NCBI GenBank assembly: GCA_964511535.1
Contig: CAZEFW010000001.1
Location: forward strand, 1-64,000
DNA from: CAZCFB01 sp964511535
GTDB taxonomy: Bacteria > Myxococcota_A > Polyangia > GCA-2747355 > CAZCFB01
Length of the DNA stretch: 64,000 bases
Direction: 5' to 3'
The translations under genes and the position numbers were made by a program. Below, piece after piece: positions 1 to 9,122 of the stretch. Below the pieces are notes generated by a model. The model did no database searches. It worked only from the letters and a program-made list of their open reading frames with translations, and was not told the DNA's origin. Within the stretch, counting starts at the first letter, position 1; each line of letters opens with the position of its first letter.

Positions 1-1181
1 CCCAGGGCGAAGCCGTTGGCCAGGGCGCGCACGCTGCGCTTGGCGGCGATGGTGCCAGTGACAGCAGGCGTCCAGGTCACCGGCTTGAACACCTTGCCTG
101 ACTGCTGCAGCAGGGTCTGGTCCGCGCCGCCGGCGTATACGTTGCCCTTGCCGTCGCCCCACACGGCGTGCAGGTCCGCCGAGGTGCCGGAGGTCACCGT
201 GGCCCAGGATGCGCCTCCCCACTTGACGATGGTGCCGCCCGCGCCCACGGCATACACCTCGCTGGAGGAGGCGCCCCAAACCGCGCTCAGGTCCTTGGTC
301 ACGCCGGTGCTCGTGGTCTTCCAGGTGCCGGCCGACAGCATGGCCGCCGCGCCCGCCTTGCCCACGGCGAAGATCGTGCTGGCCGAGCTGCCCCACACCG
401 CGCTCATCTGCCCGGTCAACCCGGGCACCTTGACCACGGACCACTGCTTGGAGCTGTAGCGGTAGAACGCCGGCCCGTTTCCCACCACGTACGCCTCGCC
501 CTTGGCCGGGCTCCAGATGCCGGTGAGCGTGCCGCCGCTGCCGGGCGAGCGGTCGAGCCAGCTCAGCCCATCCCAGTACAGCACCTTGCCAGCGTATCCG
601 GCGACCCAGTAGCCGCCGCTGTGGCCCCACACCGAATACAGGTCCTTGTCGAACTTGGGCTGGGGCGACAGGTAGTCCCACGCCTTGCCGTCATGCACCA
701 GCACCACGCCGGCCTGGCCAACGGCCACGGTGCCCTTGGCATCGCCCCAGGCTGCGTGAAGGTCCCGGCCCTGGGGCAGCGGGTTTTCCCAGCACCACTT
801 GTCGGCAGTGCACAGGCTCTTGGGCAGCACGCCGGGGCCCAAGTCCGTCTGACTCGCGTCGAGAGCAGCGTCATTTGGAGCGCCCGCGTCGGGAGAGGGG
901 ACGGTGTCGGGAGCGGGAGCAATATCGGGTGCCATGTCATCTAAATTTTTATCGGGAGCGGAGGCAGTGTCGGGAGCGGAGGCAGTGTCGGGAGCGGGGG
1001 CAGTGTCGGGAGCGGAGGCAGTGTCGGGAGCGGGGGCAGTGTCGGGAGCGGAAGCGTCCACCGCAAGATCCATCACGCCCACATCCGATCCCGGACGCTG
1101 CACGCTGCCGGTGTCGTGGCAGCCCACGGCCACACAGAGCAGCACCACCGCTGAATGGATACACCCCCGAGGTACGAACAT
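1..1181 (-). CDS. Secreted propeller-repeat lipoprotein, C-terminus cut by window edge
   Basis: An open frame runs from the ATG at 1181 to the window edge without a stop (about 393 codons seen), so the C-terminus is missing. The N-terminus has a hydrophobic stretch ending in Cys21 (AVGC), which reads as a lipoprotein signal. Residues about 40-100 form a low-complexity linker of SAPDTA/PAPDTA hexapeptides. After that come at least five repeats of about 45 residues built around LxAVWG...VYAVGxxG..., the propeller-like repeat common in myxobacterial surface proteins. It is probably exported and membrane-anchored; its ligand is unknown. Its start lies 95 bases from the divergent gene at 1277. Assignment as a surface lipoprotein is firm, molecular function is not. 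Confidence 0.8.
   Translation of the reverse strand, partial: MFVPRGCIHSAVVLLCVAVGCHDTGSVQRPGSDVGVMDLAVDASAPDTAPAPDTASAPDTAPAPDTASAPDTASAPDKNLDDMAPDIAPAPDTVPSPDAGAPNDAALDASQTDLGPGVLPKSLCTADKWCWENPLPQGRDLHAAWGDAKGTVAVGQAGVVLVHDGKAWDYLSPQPKFDKDLYSVWGHSGGYWVAGYAGKVLYWDGLSWLDRSPGSGGTLTGIWSPAKGEAYVVGNGPAFYRYSSKQWSVVKVPGLTGQMSAVWGSSASTIFAVGKAGAAAMLSAGTWKTTSTGVTKDLSAVWGASSSEVYAVGAGGTIVKWGGASWATVTSGTSADLHAVWGDGKGNVYAGGADQTLLQQSGKVFKPVTWTPAVTGTIAAKRSVRALANGFAL
952..1051. repeat. 18-nt tandem repeat inside a lipoprotein linker
   Basis: About five and a half near-identical 18-nt units (CGGGAGCGGAGGCAGTGT, with A/G variation) lie in frame in the gene at 1-1181. They encode the hexapeptide pairs SAPDTA and PAPDTA in the spacer behind the lipid anchor. 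Unit number could change by slippage without a frameshift. Confidence 0.9.
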
Positions 1182-1276
1182 GGTGGTTCAACTGTCTTCC
1201 GCGGCGCCTCACCTGTCAATGGCCGACGCCGCCCTTTCCTTGACGCGGTCGAGCCCCGAGAATTACCTTTGATCTC

Positions 1277-3286
1277 GTGCGAAACTACAGCTTGATTACA
1301 GTTCTCATCCTGCTCGCCGGCGCCGCCCTGGGCTGCTCTGGCGAGGATAACTCGCGGCTCAACTTCTACCTGGTGCAGCAGCCACCGGCGGGGGCCGCCC
1401 CCCAGTGCTCCGGCTCCGCCAGCACCACCACGCGGCTTGCCACCAACACCTACACCCTGCGGCTGACCTTCATGCGTCGAGATCTGGCCAAATCGGACAT
1501 CGCTCCGAAGAAGATGCGCAAGAAGTACAGCATCGTGTGCGACCGGGTGATCAAGCCGGGCGAGGCCCTCGATTTTCAGGTGCCCACCGACAAGGTAGAT
1601 CGCCTCGCCATGCGCCTGGAGGCGTTCCAGAAGAGCGGCACCTCCGGCTCGCTGTCGCTGGCCTACTCCGGGCAGATGGAGCGCGTGGACCTCAGCGGCG
1701 CCGAGCTGAACATGCTGCTGCGCACGGTGGACCAGCGCAGCTGCGCCGACACCATGCGCTCACCCCGCGCGTTTCATACCGCCACCCTGCTGCCCAACGG
1801 CCAGGTGCTGCTGCTGGGCGGCATGGTCGCCGAGGCCTCGGGCAGCGGCGACAAGCTGCACACCGACGACACCGAGGAGGCCTACGCCACGGCGGGCGCC
1901 GAGCTGTACGATCCGGACAGCATGAGCTTCACCGCCCTGGATCCGGGCAAGGCACCCCCGCGCGCGTTCCACCAGGCGGCGCTGCTCCCCTCTCCGGCCG
2001 AGGGGCCGTGGGAGGTGCTGGTGGTGGGCGGCCTGACGCCGGCGACCACCGGGGCGGCCGTGGTGCGGCTCAAGGCGGGCTCATCCACATCGTTCAATTA
2101 CCCGTTCCTGTTCACGCCTCACGAGAACTCCCGCGCAGCGGAGGCGGGGCTGGTGACCATCACCCCCTCCACCACCGGCGGCGCGACGACCCTGAGCTAT
2201 ATGCCGCTGTCCAGCATCCCGAAGGTGATGTTCCCACGCGCCACCGTGACGCCTGACGGCAACCACCTGCTTGTTACGGGGGGAGGTTCGGCCTACACCA
2301 GCATCGGCACCGGCAAGGGGTTCACCAAGGTGAAGTCCTCCTTCATGGTGGCCCTCAAGGGCAAGTCGGGCCGGGGCGGCAAGAACCCGGGCCCGCTCTA
2401 CGAGACCCAGCTCAAGCGCACCCGGGTGGGCCACGCCGTGGCGCCCCTGGGCAAGGACAGCTTCGCGGTGGTCGGCGGCACCATGGACGACACCTGCGGC
2501 ACGCCGCCCGCCGCCGGCTGCGTGTCAAAGTGGGAGGAGGACTTCGCCGGGGAGTCGCTGCTCAAGGGGGCCAGCAGCATGAGCGCCAGCAAGGTCCCCT
2601 TTGGCGGTACCACACCCGAGGCGAGCGGGTGGCACACGTTGACCCCGCTCGGGCTCAAGGACGGCGACACCACCGCGTCGCCAGGGCACGCGCTGCTGGC
2701 CGGGGGATTCCTGCTGGGCCGCGAGACCGATACGCTGCGCACGGTCGACTTTCAGACACCCAAGAGCTATCCCCTGATGCAGCTGAGCGACGGCGCCACC
2801 ATCAAGGCGACGGCCGTGGACGTGAGCAACGCCGGGGCGTTCAAGCCCGCCGGGTACCACGCCGCCACCACGCTGGCCGACGGCAGCGTGTTGCTCTCCG
2901 GCGGAAACGTCAACTCCACCTGGGTCAAGCTGGCCCCGTGCGACAAGGTGGCCACGCCGTTCTGCGCTTACGACCAGCTTGTGGTCTACGGCATCACCGC
3001 TGGCGTCGTGTCCCGGCGCTCGGCCACCACCAAGACCATGTCCATCGGACGCTACGGACACCGGGCCACCCGGCTGCTGGACAACTCCGTTCTCTTCACC
3101 GGCGGCGTGACCATGCGCAGCGACAAGGGCCTGCCCGCCGCCTACCTCACCGGTTTCACCGAGGTATACAACCCGCGCCGCGGCGGCCCCGCCGAGGACC
3201 CCTTCGACCGCAAGGCAGCCCAGGACTACGACGCCGCGAGAGGCCAGGCAGCCGGCACCACCACCTGCTCGGTCCAGGAGGAGTAG
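1277..3286 (+). CDS. Kelch/galactose-oxidase-like beta-propeller lipoprotein
   Basis: This 669-residue protein starts at a GTG. Its signal peptide ends in a lipobox (AALGC, Cys20). Six or more Kelch-type blades are recognisable by a GxxxHxA..L.dG.vLl.GG pattern, for example RAFHTATLLPNGQVLLLGG near residue 160, and further copies around 220, 320, 375, 520 and 590. Such proteins usually bind protein or carbohydrate at the cell surface; a galactose-oxidase copper site is not evident. The gene starts 95 bases from a divergent propeller lipoprotein and ends 42 bases before the radical SAM gene at 3329, so it could share a transcript with that gene. The exact role is unknown. Confidence 0.85.
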   Translation: MRNYSLITVLILLAGAALGCSGEDNSRLNFYLVQQPPAGAAPQCSGSASTTTRLATNTYTLRLTFMRRDLAKSDIAPKKMRKKYSIVCDRVIKPGEALDFQVPTDKVDRLAMRLEAFQKSGTSGSLSLAYSGQMERVDLSGAELNMLLRTVDQRSCADTMRSPRAFHTATLLPNGQVLLLGGMVAEASGSGDKLHTDDTEEAYATAGAELYDPDSMSFTALDPGKAPPRAFHQAALLPSPAEGPWEVLVVGGLTPATTGAAVVRLKAGSSTSFNYPFLFTPHENSRAAEAGLVTITPSTTGGATTLSYMPLSSIPKVMFPRATVTPDGNHLLVTGGGSAYTSIGTGKGFTKVKSSFMVALKGKSGRGGKNPGPLYETQLKRTRVGHAVAPLGKDSFAVVGGTMDDTCGTPPAAGCVSKWEEDFAGESLLKGASSMSASKVPFGGTTPEASGWHTLTPLGLKDGDTTASPGHALLAGGFLLGRETDTLRTVDFQTPKSYPLMQLSDGATIKATAVDVSNAGAFKPAGYHAATTLADGSVLLSGGNVNSTWVKLAPCDKVATPFCAYDQLVVYGITAGVVSRRSATTKTMSIGRYGHRATRLLDNSVLFTGGVTMRSDKGLPAAYLTGFTEVYNPRRGGPAEDPFDRKAAQDYDAARGQAAGTTTCSVQEE

Positions 3287-3328
3287 GACCGGCGGTCAAC
3301 TCGGCGGTCCGGACTCCTTGATACGCCA

Positions 3329-5602
3329 GTGGCCGGACCCGCACAGGAGCACGACTTCGCGCTGGTAATGTGTCCTCCCTGGGAGGCGCGTATGCCGCCG
3401 CTGTGGTGCGCCATGATCGTGGCGCAGCTACGCGCCGCGGGCCTGCGCGGCGAATGCCACGACGTCACCCGCCGCGTCTACCGTGAGGCCTCAGGTGATC
3501 TGGCCCGCTACTGGCACATGGATCGCCTCCATTTCTGGCGCAGGGAGAAGGATCTGCAGCGCCTGCTGGCCATGATCGGGCCGGGGCTGGAGCAGGCCGC
3601 CGAGCGAATCCTCGCTCGCCGCCCGCCGGTGGTGGGGTTCACCACCACCGACGCCAACCTGCTCACCAGCTTGCACGTGGCCCGCCTGATCCGGCGGTCC
3701 GCCCCTGATACGCGCATCGTGCTGGGCGGGCCGTCAATGTACTGGCTCTCGGAGGGCCCGGAGGGCACGGTACCCAACAGCCTGTGCGACCCATGGACGC
3801 AGAAGCGGCTGGATACGCCCGGGCTGGTGGACGTGGCGGTGCGTGGAGAAGCAGACGCGGTGGTGGCGCCCCTGTTCAGCGCGCTGCTCGAGGGCAGCGA
3901 CCCCGGGGGCGTGCCGGGGACGATGGTGCCCCTGGGACAGTCCTGGCATGTGGCGCCGCCGCCGGAGCCGCCGGACATGAACCTGCTGCCGGTGCCCGAC
4001 TACAGCGACCTGATCCCGGCGGGACAGACTGAGCGGCGCTTGCCGCTGCTCACCAGCCGCGGGTGCCTGCGGTGCTGCGCCTTCTGCAACGACTTCCGCA
4101 TGCAGGGCGCCTACCGCAGCCGCAACGCGGAGCACCTTTTCAGGGAGGTGGAGACGTTGCATCGCCGCCACGGCACCCGCTTCTTCCCCATGGCGGACCT
4201 GATGATCAACGGCGACCTGGAGCAGCTCGAGCGCTTCTGCGATCTGATCATCGACGCCCGGCTGCCGGTGGAGTGGGCAGGCCAGGCCATCATCAACCCG
4301 GACATGGACGCCGGGTTGTTACGCCGGATGGCGCGCGCCGGGTGCAAGAGCATGACCTTCGGCGTGGAGAGCTTCTCCCAGCCGGTGGTGGACGCCATGG
4401 GCAAGGGGTTCCAGGTGACCGACGCGCTGCGCTTGATGAACGACACCATGTCGGCAGGAGTCGACGTCGCCATCAACCTGCTGGTGGGCTTCCCGGGCGA
4501 GGAGGAGCAGCACTTCCAGGAGACCTGCTCCGTGCTGGAGTTCAGCCGCCCCTTCATCGGGCGCCTGGGCGCGGTGAACGTGTGCCACTTGACGCCGCGC
4601 TCGCGCATCGCGCGGCACAGGGAACAGCTCGGGATCAACACCAACATGCCCGAGCACTGGTTCCGCTGGAGCGGCCCGCACGACAACACCCACGAGACGC
4701 GCCAGCGCCGCCAGCGAGAGCTCGCGGAGCACGCGACCCGGCTCGGCCTGCCCCCCAGGGAGCAGAATCGCTACGACGCGCAGGCGGTGCGGATCACCAG
4801 CCTGGCGTTGTTGGACGACCTCGGGCGTCAGCGGGAGGAGCACCCTCCGGGCGAGCCCCTGCGGGTGGAGATCCGCTACGAGGCGCAGCAGTCGGCGGCG
4901 CGCGCGCTGTTCCGGGTCCAGCTGCTGCGAAGCGGCGACGATCTTTTGGCCTTCGGCCACAACACAGGACTGGCCCGCGGCGCCGTGGACCGCCTGCCGC
5001 CAGGGCAGGGCCGGGTGACGATGCGGCTCGCGCGCCTGAACCTGGCGCCCGGAGAGTACCGCGTCACAGCGGGGGTGTGGCCCGACGAGGACAGCGTCGC
5101 GCCGCTGGACGTGCGCCACGGCGCGCTCACGCTGCGGGTCGCCGGGGAGCAGCGTGATCCGCTGCCGCTGGCCAGGGTGGGCCTGCAGGCGGAGCGCGCT
5201 GCCGGGGCACGCCCGGACGGCAAGACCCATGCGCTCCGGTTCGACGGCGACCAGGGAGGGCCGCCGCCTCGCCTGGGCCCGGGGGAGTCCCTCGCGGCGA
5301 TGCTACCGCTACCCGCCCTGGACGGGGAGGAGGCCCGGCTGCTGGCCATGTTGACCTCCGGGCAGGTGATGGTCCACCTGGCAGAGGTCAGCCCGGAGCT
5401 GCTCGAGGGGGACACCCTGCTGCGGCTCCTCTACCATCGCCCGCCGCTGCTTCCAGGGACCTACCACCTCGCCCTGGATCTGCAGTGCGTGAGCACCGGC
5501 CGGCAGCTGCTGTATGCCAGCCGCCCGTTCCTCATCGAGGGGCCAATCGCCGGCGGCGGCATCGTGGCCCACCAGGTGACCTGGCGCCTGGATCCTGCCT
5601 GA
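3329..5602 (+). CDS. B12-binding-type radical SAM protein fused to Wzt_C-like domains
   Basis: 757 residues from a GTG start. Residues about 10-210 look like the N-terminal cobalamin-binding-type Rossmann domain of class B radical SAM enzymes, although DxHxxG is not obvious. Residues about 235-470 carry the radical SAM core with C246-x3-C250-x2-C253 in the context SRGC...CAFC. Residues about 485-630 closely resemble the Wzt C-terminal O-antigen-binding beta-sandwich (GEPLRVEIRYEA ... LAPGEYRVTAGVW). A weaker second copy fills about 640-757 (LLPGTYHLALDL). The family suggests chemistry on a lipid, glycan or peptide with the tail docking a polysaccharide; substrate and reaction are unknown. It ends 15 bases before a convergent gene. 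Confidence 0.82.
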   Translation: MAGPAQEHDFALVMCPPWEARMPPLWCAMIVAQLRAAGLRGECHDVTRRVYREASGDLARYWHMDRLHFWRREKDLQRLLAMIGPGLEQAAERILARRPPVVGFTTTDANLLTSLHVARLIRRSAPDTRIVLGGPSMYWLSEGPEGTVPNSLCDPWTQKRLDTPGLVDVAVRGEADAVVAPLFSALLEGSDPGGVPGTMVPLGQSWHVAPPPEPPDMNLLPVPDYSDLIPAGQTERRLPLLTSRGCLRCCAFCNDFRMQGAYRSRNAEHLFREVETLHRRHGTRFFPMADLMINGDLEQLERFCDLIIDARLPVEWAGQAIINPDMDAGLLRRMARAGCKSMTFGVESFSQPVVDAMGKGFQVTDALRLMNDTMSAGVDVAINLLVGFPGEEEQHFQETCSVLEFSRPFIGRLGAVNVCHLTPRSRIARHREQLGINTNMPEHWFRWSGPHDNTHETRQRRQRELAEHATRLGLPPREQNRYDAQAVRITSLALLDDLGRQREEHPPGEPLRVEIRYEAQQSAARALFRVQLLRSGDDLLAFGHNTGLARGAVDRLPPGQGRVTMRLARLNLAPGEYRVTAGVWPDEDSVAPLDVRHGALTLRVAGEQRDPLPLARVGLQAERAAGARPDGKTHALRFDGDQGGPPPRLGPGESLAAMLPLPALDGEEARLLAMLTSGQVMVHLAEVSPELLEGDTLLRLLYHRPPLLPGTYHLALDLQCVSTGRQLLYASRPFLIEGPIAGGGIVAHQVTWRLDPA

Positions 5603-5617
5603 GATCGTCCGCTCGCC

Positions 5618-8002
5618 TCAACGCTGATGGCACGCCCGGAGGACCTCCGAGTCCACGCCCGAGATCCAGCGCGCCGGGTCGCCAGGCTCGGCCGTGGCCC
5701 ACGGGTGCTCGCCGCGCCAGCGGGTGAACTCCTCCTCGGAGAACTCGTACGGGTGGCGGCGGAACAGCTGGGAGAAGCGCATTGGGCGCAGGTCCTCGAT
5801 GAGCACGCCCTGGCCCGTGGCGCGCGCCAGCTCGTCACCGTCCACCAGGTAGCGGTTGATCAGCCCGCACCGGTCGAGGCCGAAGGCTTTGGCCGCGCCC
5901 CGGCGGGCGAGCTCCCGGTCCAGGTGCTCCAGGGACACGGGCCCGCCGCCAGCGCGGCCCACCAGCAGCAGCAGCTCGGCGTGGGCGATGCGCCCCCGCC
6001 GGGGCTCCTTGACCCGCCAGATCGAGGCCCGGGGGAACACCTCGAGGAAGGTGGAGAGCAGCCGCCGCATGGCCGCCTCGCCCACCAGGTGAAGGTGCAG
6101 CTTGGTCACGTACAGCCCGCCCGGCCGCAGGTTGGCGCGGGTCAGGGCGAGGAACTCCCGCGTGAACATGTGCAGGTAAGTGGCGAAGAAGGCGGCGTCG
6201 TTGTAGATGACGTCGAACGGCTCCCGGTTGGTCACCAGGAAGTTGCGGCCGTCGTTGGCCTCGAAGCGGAAGCGCGGGTCGTCGTAGACCTCGCCGTTTT
6301 CATGCTTGAACAGGGGCGCCATGAGCAGCTGGTTGTCGCTCAGGTCGCAGCAGGTCAGGTGCTCCAGGGCAGGATCACGCAGGGCCATGTGTGAGTTGAA
6401 GCCGGTGGCGAAGGCGATGAGCAGCATGCGTCTGGGGGAGGGGTGGAGGTGCAGCGGCAGGTAGGTGGCCATGTCCTCGCCCCGCAGGGGGATCTCGCCG
6501 TTGGGGATCAGCATCGGCTGCGGCGATGCCGGGGTGATGACCACCGCGTCCGAGGTGCTGCGCCCGTCGCGGTGGAACAGCACCCGCTCGGTCTCCACGT
6601 AACGCGGCAGGAACGCGTGGTCCGGCAGGGTGACGGAGATCCAGGCGGCCGCGCCCACGCTCGCGGTCACGGCCAGCCCGGCCAGCGCGGCCCTCACGCG
6701 GGGACCGGGCGCCAGGGCAGGCGCGAGCACCAGCGACCCGAGGATCAGGCAGCCCGCGCCCATGGCGAGCAGGGCGTCCTTGGCGCTGAGCAGGGGCATG
6801 AGCCAGAAGCCGGTGAAGAAGGACCCCGCGATGCCGCCCAGGGTGATGGTGAAGCTCACCGCGCCGACGGTGGCGCCCAGCCGGGGCATGCGCCGCAGGT
6901 AGAGCGCGCTGGCCGGCGGGAAGAGCATGCCGAAGATCAGGGACACGCCGCCCGCCACCAGCATGATCCAGGTGATGTCCGCGCTGTGGAAGGCCAGGCC
7001 CCAACGCTCCACCACGCTGCCGGCGCCCACGCCGCCGCCGGCCTGGATGGCGCCCAGCAGCAGCGGCGATGCCACCACCAGGGCGCCGGCGCACATCTGC
7101 AGCGCGCCGTACAGCACCCGGGGGGCGATGCCCCGGGCCACCCGGGTGATCAACAGGCTGCCGAGGCCGAGGCCCGCCAGCCAGCACCCGAGCACCAGCG
7201 CGAACACCAGGGTGTGGGGGTTGTTGAACAGGTTGGCTGCGATGCGCGTGAGCAGAAGCTCCACCGACATGGAGATGGCGCCGGAGAAGAAGAAGGCCAC
7301 CAGCCACCAGCGCGACCCGAACGCCGGGCCCGGGCCGGCGCGCTCCGCAGGGGGAAGGGCCGGCGCGCTCCGCCCTGCCAGGGCCGCGAGGGCCGCGGCG
7401 GCGAGGTTCAGCGCCACGGCGATCATGTTGGCAGGCAGCAGCCCCGCGGCCCAGATCAGGTAGAAGCCGGTGACCCCGCAGCCGAGCATGGCGCCGATGG
7501 TGTTGACGCCGTGGAGCAGCCCGACACCCAGGCGCACCTCCGCGGGCCGGGTGATGACATACCGCGAGAGCACGGGCAGGGTGGCCCCCATGGCCGCGGT
7601 GGGCGGCAGCAGCACCGCGGCGCAGAGTGCGAACTGGATCATGATGCGGCCGCCGAGCCCGGGATCCAGCGCGCCGTGCAGGGTCACGTACAGGCCCTCC
7701 AGCAGGGGGAGGGTGAACGGCACCGCCGCCCCCATGATGGCCAGCGCGATCTCCAGCACGACGTAGGCGCGGATCGGATCGTGGCCGCGGTCGATGAGGC
7801 GCCCCGCCAGCAGCGCGCCCAGGGCCAGCCCGCCCATGAACACGGTGACCGTGGTGGCGATGGCGTAGTAGGTGACCCCGAACACGTAGATCAGCAGGCG
7901 CATCCAGACCAGCTCGTAGGTCAGGGCGGAGAAGCCGGACGCCAGGAACGCGGCCAACAACAGCGCCGCGCCCGGCCCCTTCAGGCGGAGGTCAGCGAGC
8001 AT
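5618..8002 (-). CDS. Membrane-embedded spermidine-synthase-like (SpeE/MFS fusion) protein
   Basis: About 794 residues. The N-terminal ~500 residues hold a dozen or so hydrophobic helices of the transporter-like type (ALTYELVWMRLL at the first helix is typical of this family). The C-terminal ~250 residues are a Rossmann methyltransferase-like domain of the polyamine-synthase type with a CCDLSDNQ segment and DGRNFL. The nucleotide-binding loop reads LLIAFATGFNS instead of a glycine-rich GGGDG loop, so aminopropyl transfer is doubtful. Two starts are possible, ATG at 8002 or GTG at 8005. The gene is divergent from the SGNH hydrolase gene, separated by about 66 bases. Confidence 0.8.
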   Translation of the reverse strand: MLADLRLKGPGAALLLAAFLASGFSALTYELVWMRLLIYVFGVTYYAIATTVTVFMGGLALGALLAGRLIDRGHDPIRAYVVLEIALAIMGAAVPFTLPLLEGLYVTLHGALDPGLGGRIMIQFALCAAVLLPPTAAMGATLPVLSRYVITRPAEVRLGVGLLHGVNTIGAMLGCGVTGFYLIWAAGLLPANMIAVALNLAAAALAALAGRSAPALPPAERAGPGPAFGSRWWLVAFFFSGAISMSVELLLTRIAANLFNNPHTLVFALVLGCWLAGLGLGSLLITRVARGIAPRVLYGALQMCAGALVVASPLLLGAIQAGGGVGAGSVVERWGLAFHSADITWIMLVAGGVSLIFGMLFPPASALYLRRMPRLGATVGAVSFTITLGGIAGSFFTGFWLMPLLSAKDALLAMGAGCLILGSLVLAPALAPGPRVRAALAGLAVTASVGAAAWISVTLPDHAFLPRYVETERVLFHRDGRSTSDAVVITPASPQPMLIPNGEIPLRGEDMATYLPLHLHPSPRRMLLIAFATGFNSHMALRDPALEHLTCCDLSDNQLLMAPLFKHENGEVYDDPRFRFEANDGRNFLVTNREPFDVIYNDAAFFATYLHMFTREFLALTRANLRPGGLYVTKLHLHLVGEAAMRRLLSTFLEVFPRASIWRVKEPRRGRIAHAELLLLVGRAGGGPVSLEHLDRELARRGAAKAFGLDRCGLINRYLVDGDELARATGQGVLIEDLRPMRFSQLFRRHPYEFSEEEFTRWRGEHPWATAEPGDPARWISGVDSEVLRACHQR

Positions 8003-8037
8003 CACCCCATGTCTAACATGAACCGGCCAGGGAGGTG

Positions 8038-8046
8038 TGTTAGCGT
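8038..8046 (+). promoter_or_regulatory. Extended -10 promoter element TGTTAGCGT
   Basis: A TGn-TAnnnT element lies 22 bases before the ATG at 8069 in the short divergent spacer. The same nonamer occurs upstream of the gene at 51819. No good -35 box is seen at 17 bases. CTAACA at 8013-8018 mirrors TGTTAG at 8038-8043, so the spacer also contains an inverted repeat. Confidence 0.4.
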
Positions 8047-8068
8047 ATGCAGCCCCGGACGCCGCTCC

Positions 8069-9091
8069 ATGAGCCTATCCAAAAAGATCGCATTCGCAGT
8101 CGTCGCGCTGCTGCTGCTGCTCGCGCTGGCCGAGGGCGCGCTGCGGCTGAGCGGCGCGTGGCAGGCAGGCGGCGCCGTGCGGTACGGCGGGCTGAAGCTG
8201 GTCCCGGACCAGAAGCTGCTGTTCAGGCTGAGCCCCGGGGACTTCACCTTCGACAAGGTCCACTACCGGATCAACGCGCGCGGCTGGCGCGGCCCGGCGG
8301 TCAAGCAGCGCCGGAGCGCGGAGCACCGGCGGGTGATGTTCCTGGGCGACTCGTCGGTGTGGGGGCACGGCGTGGACGAGGGAGACTCCTACCCGCACAT
8401 GGTGTGTGGGCGGGTGCAGTCGAAGCTGGGCGGCACCGTGGAGATGCTCAACGCGGCCACGCCCGGCTACTCATCGCTGCAGAGCCGGCTGCTGTTCGAG
8501 CAGGTCGTGGATGAGCTCAAGCCCGACGTGGTGGTGGTGGCCAGCCTCTGGTCCGACCTGATGGTGGTGGGCTGGCAGGACGCGGAGCTGCTCAAGCGTA
8601 CCGGGCAGGTGGCGGAGCAGGGCGGGGCGGTCCACTGGTCAGCCCTGCTGTCCACCCTGGCAGGGCTCGCGCGCCGCGCCGGCGGCGGCGCGGACAGGCA
8701 CCAGCTTGCCATCAAGTCGATCTTCGAGACCACCGTGGCGGAGGCCTCTGGCGAGGCGCGCGTATCAGCGGCAGGCCACCGCCAGAACCTGAAGGCCATC
8801 GTGGACGGCTGCAAGCGCAGGGGGATCAAGGTGGTGCCGGTGTTGCTGTTCTACGACGCCTCGCGCTACCCGTGGGGGCTGGACCGGCTGCGCGCGTACC
8901 GTGACAACTACCTCTGGCTCGGCCGCGAGGCGCGCGTGCCGATCCTTGACGTGGAGTTATCCTACGAGCTTCACCCGCCCGGCGTGGCGGCCCTGTTCAG
9001 CGACGGCCTGCACCCCAACCGCGAGGGCCACCGCATCATCGCCGACGGGCTGGCCGAGTTGATCCTCGACGCCTTCCGGGCGAAAAAGTAA
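8069..9091 (+). CDS. SGNH/GDSL-family hydrolase with N-terminal membrane anchor
   Basis: 340 residues from the ATG at 8069; the frame is open much further upstream but that part reads as antisense shadow of the neighbouring gene. A single hydrophobic helix at residues 6-23 anchors or exports the protein. Block I is FLGDSSVWG with the nucleophilic Ser in GDS. The final block is DGLHPNREGH with the Asp and His of the triad. The usual GxND block III is not clear (ASLWSDL sits there). SGNH enzymes of this form act on acyl or acetyl esters of lipids and polysaccharides. The gene is followed 31 bases later by a polytopic membrane protein gene. Confidence 0.83.
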   Translation: MSLSKKIAFAVVALLLLLALAEGALRLSGAWQAGGAVRYGGLKLVPDQKLLFRLSPGDFTFDKVHYRINARGWRGPAVKQRRSAEHRRVMFLGDSSVWGHGVDEGDSYPHMVCGRVQSKLGGTVEMLNAATPGYSSLQSRLLFEQVVDELKPDVVVVASLWSDLMVVGWQDAELLKRTGQVAEQGGAVHWSALLSTLAGLARRAGGGADRHQLAIKSIFETTVAEASGEARVSAAGHRQNLKAIVDGCKRRGIKVVPVLLFYDASRYPWGLDRLRAYRDNYLWLGREARVPILDVELSYELHPPGVAALFSDGLHPNREGHRIIADGLAELILDAFRAKK

Positions 9092-9122
9092 TCTCGACGG
9101 TATCGTCGCTCCGAACCGCAAG

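Noticed and set aside
16..944. Two + strand open frames across the left edge
   Set aside because: The opposite strand carries a continuous lipoprotein frame with signal peptide and regular AVWG repeats; the + frames are shadows of it.
6443..8068. Very long + strand frame in front of the SGNH hydrolase
   Set aside because: It lies opposite the SpeE-like gene, is rich in Gly/Arg/Gln/His without domain features, and the hydrolase has its own start with a signal-anchor at 8069.
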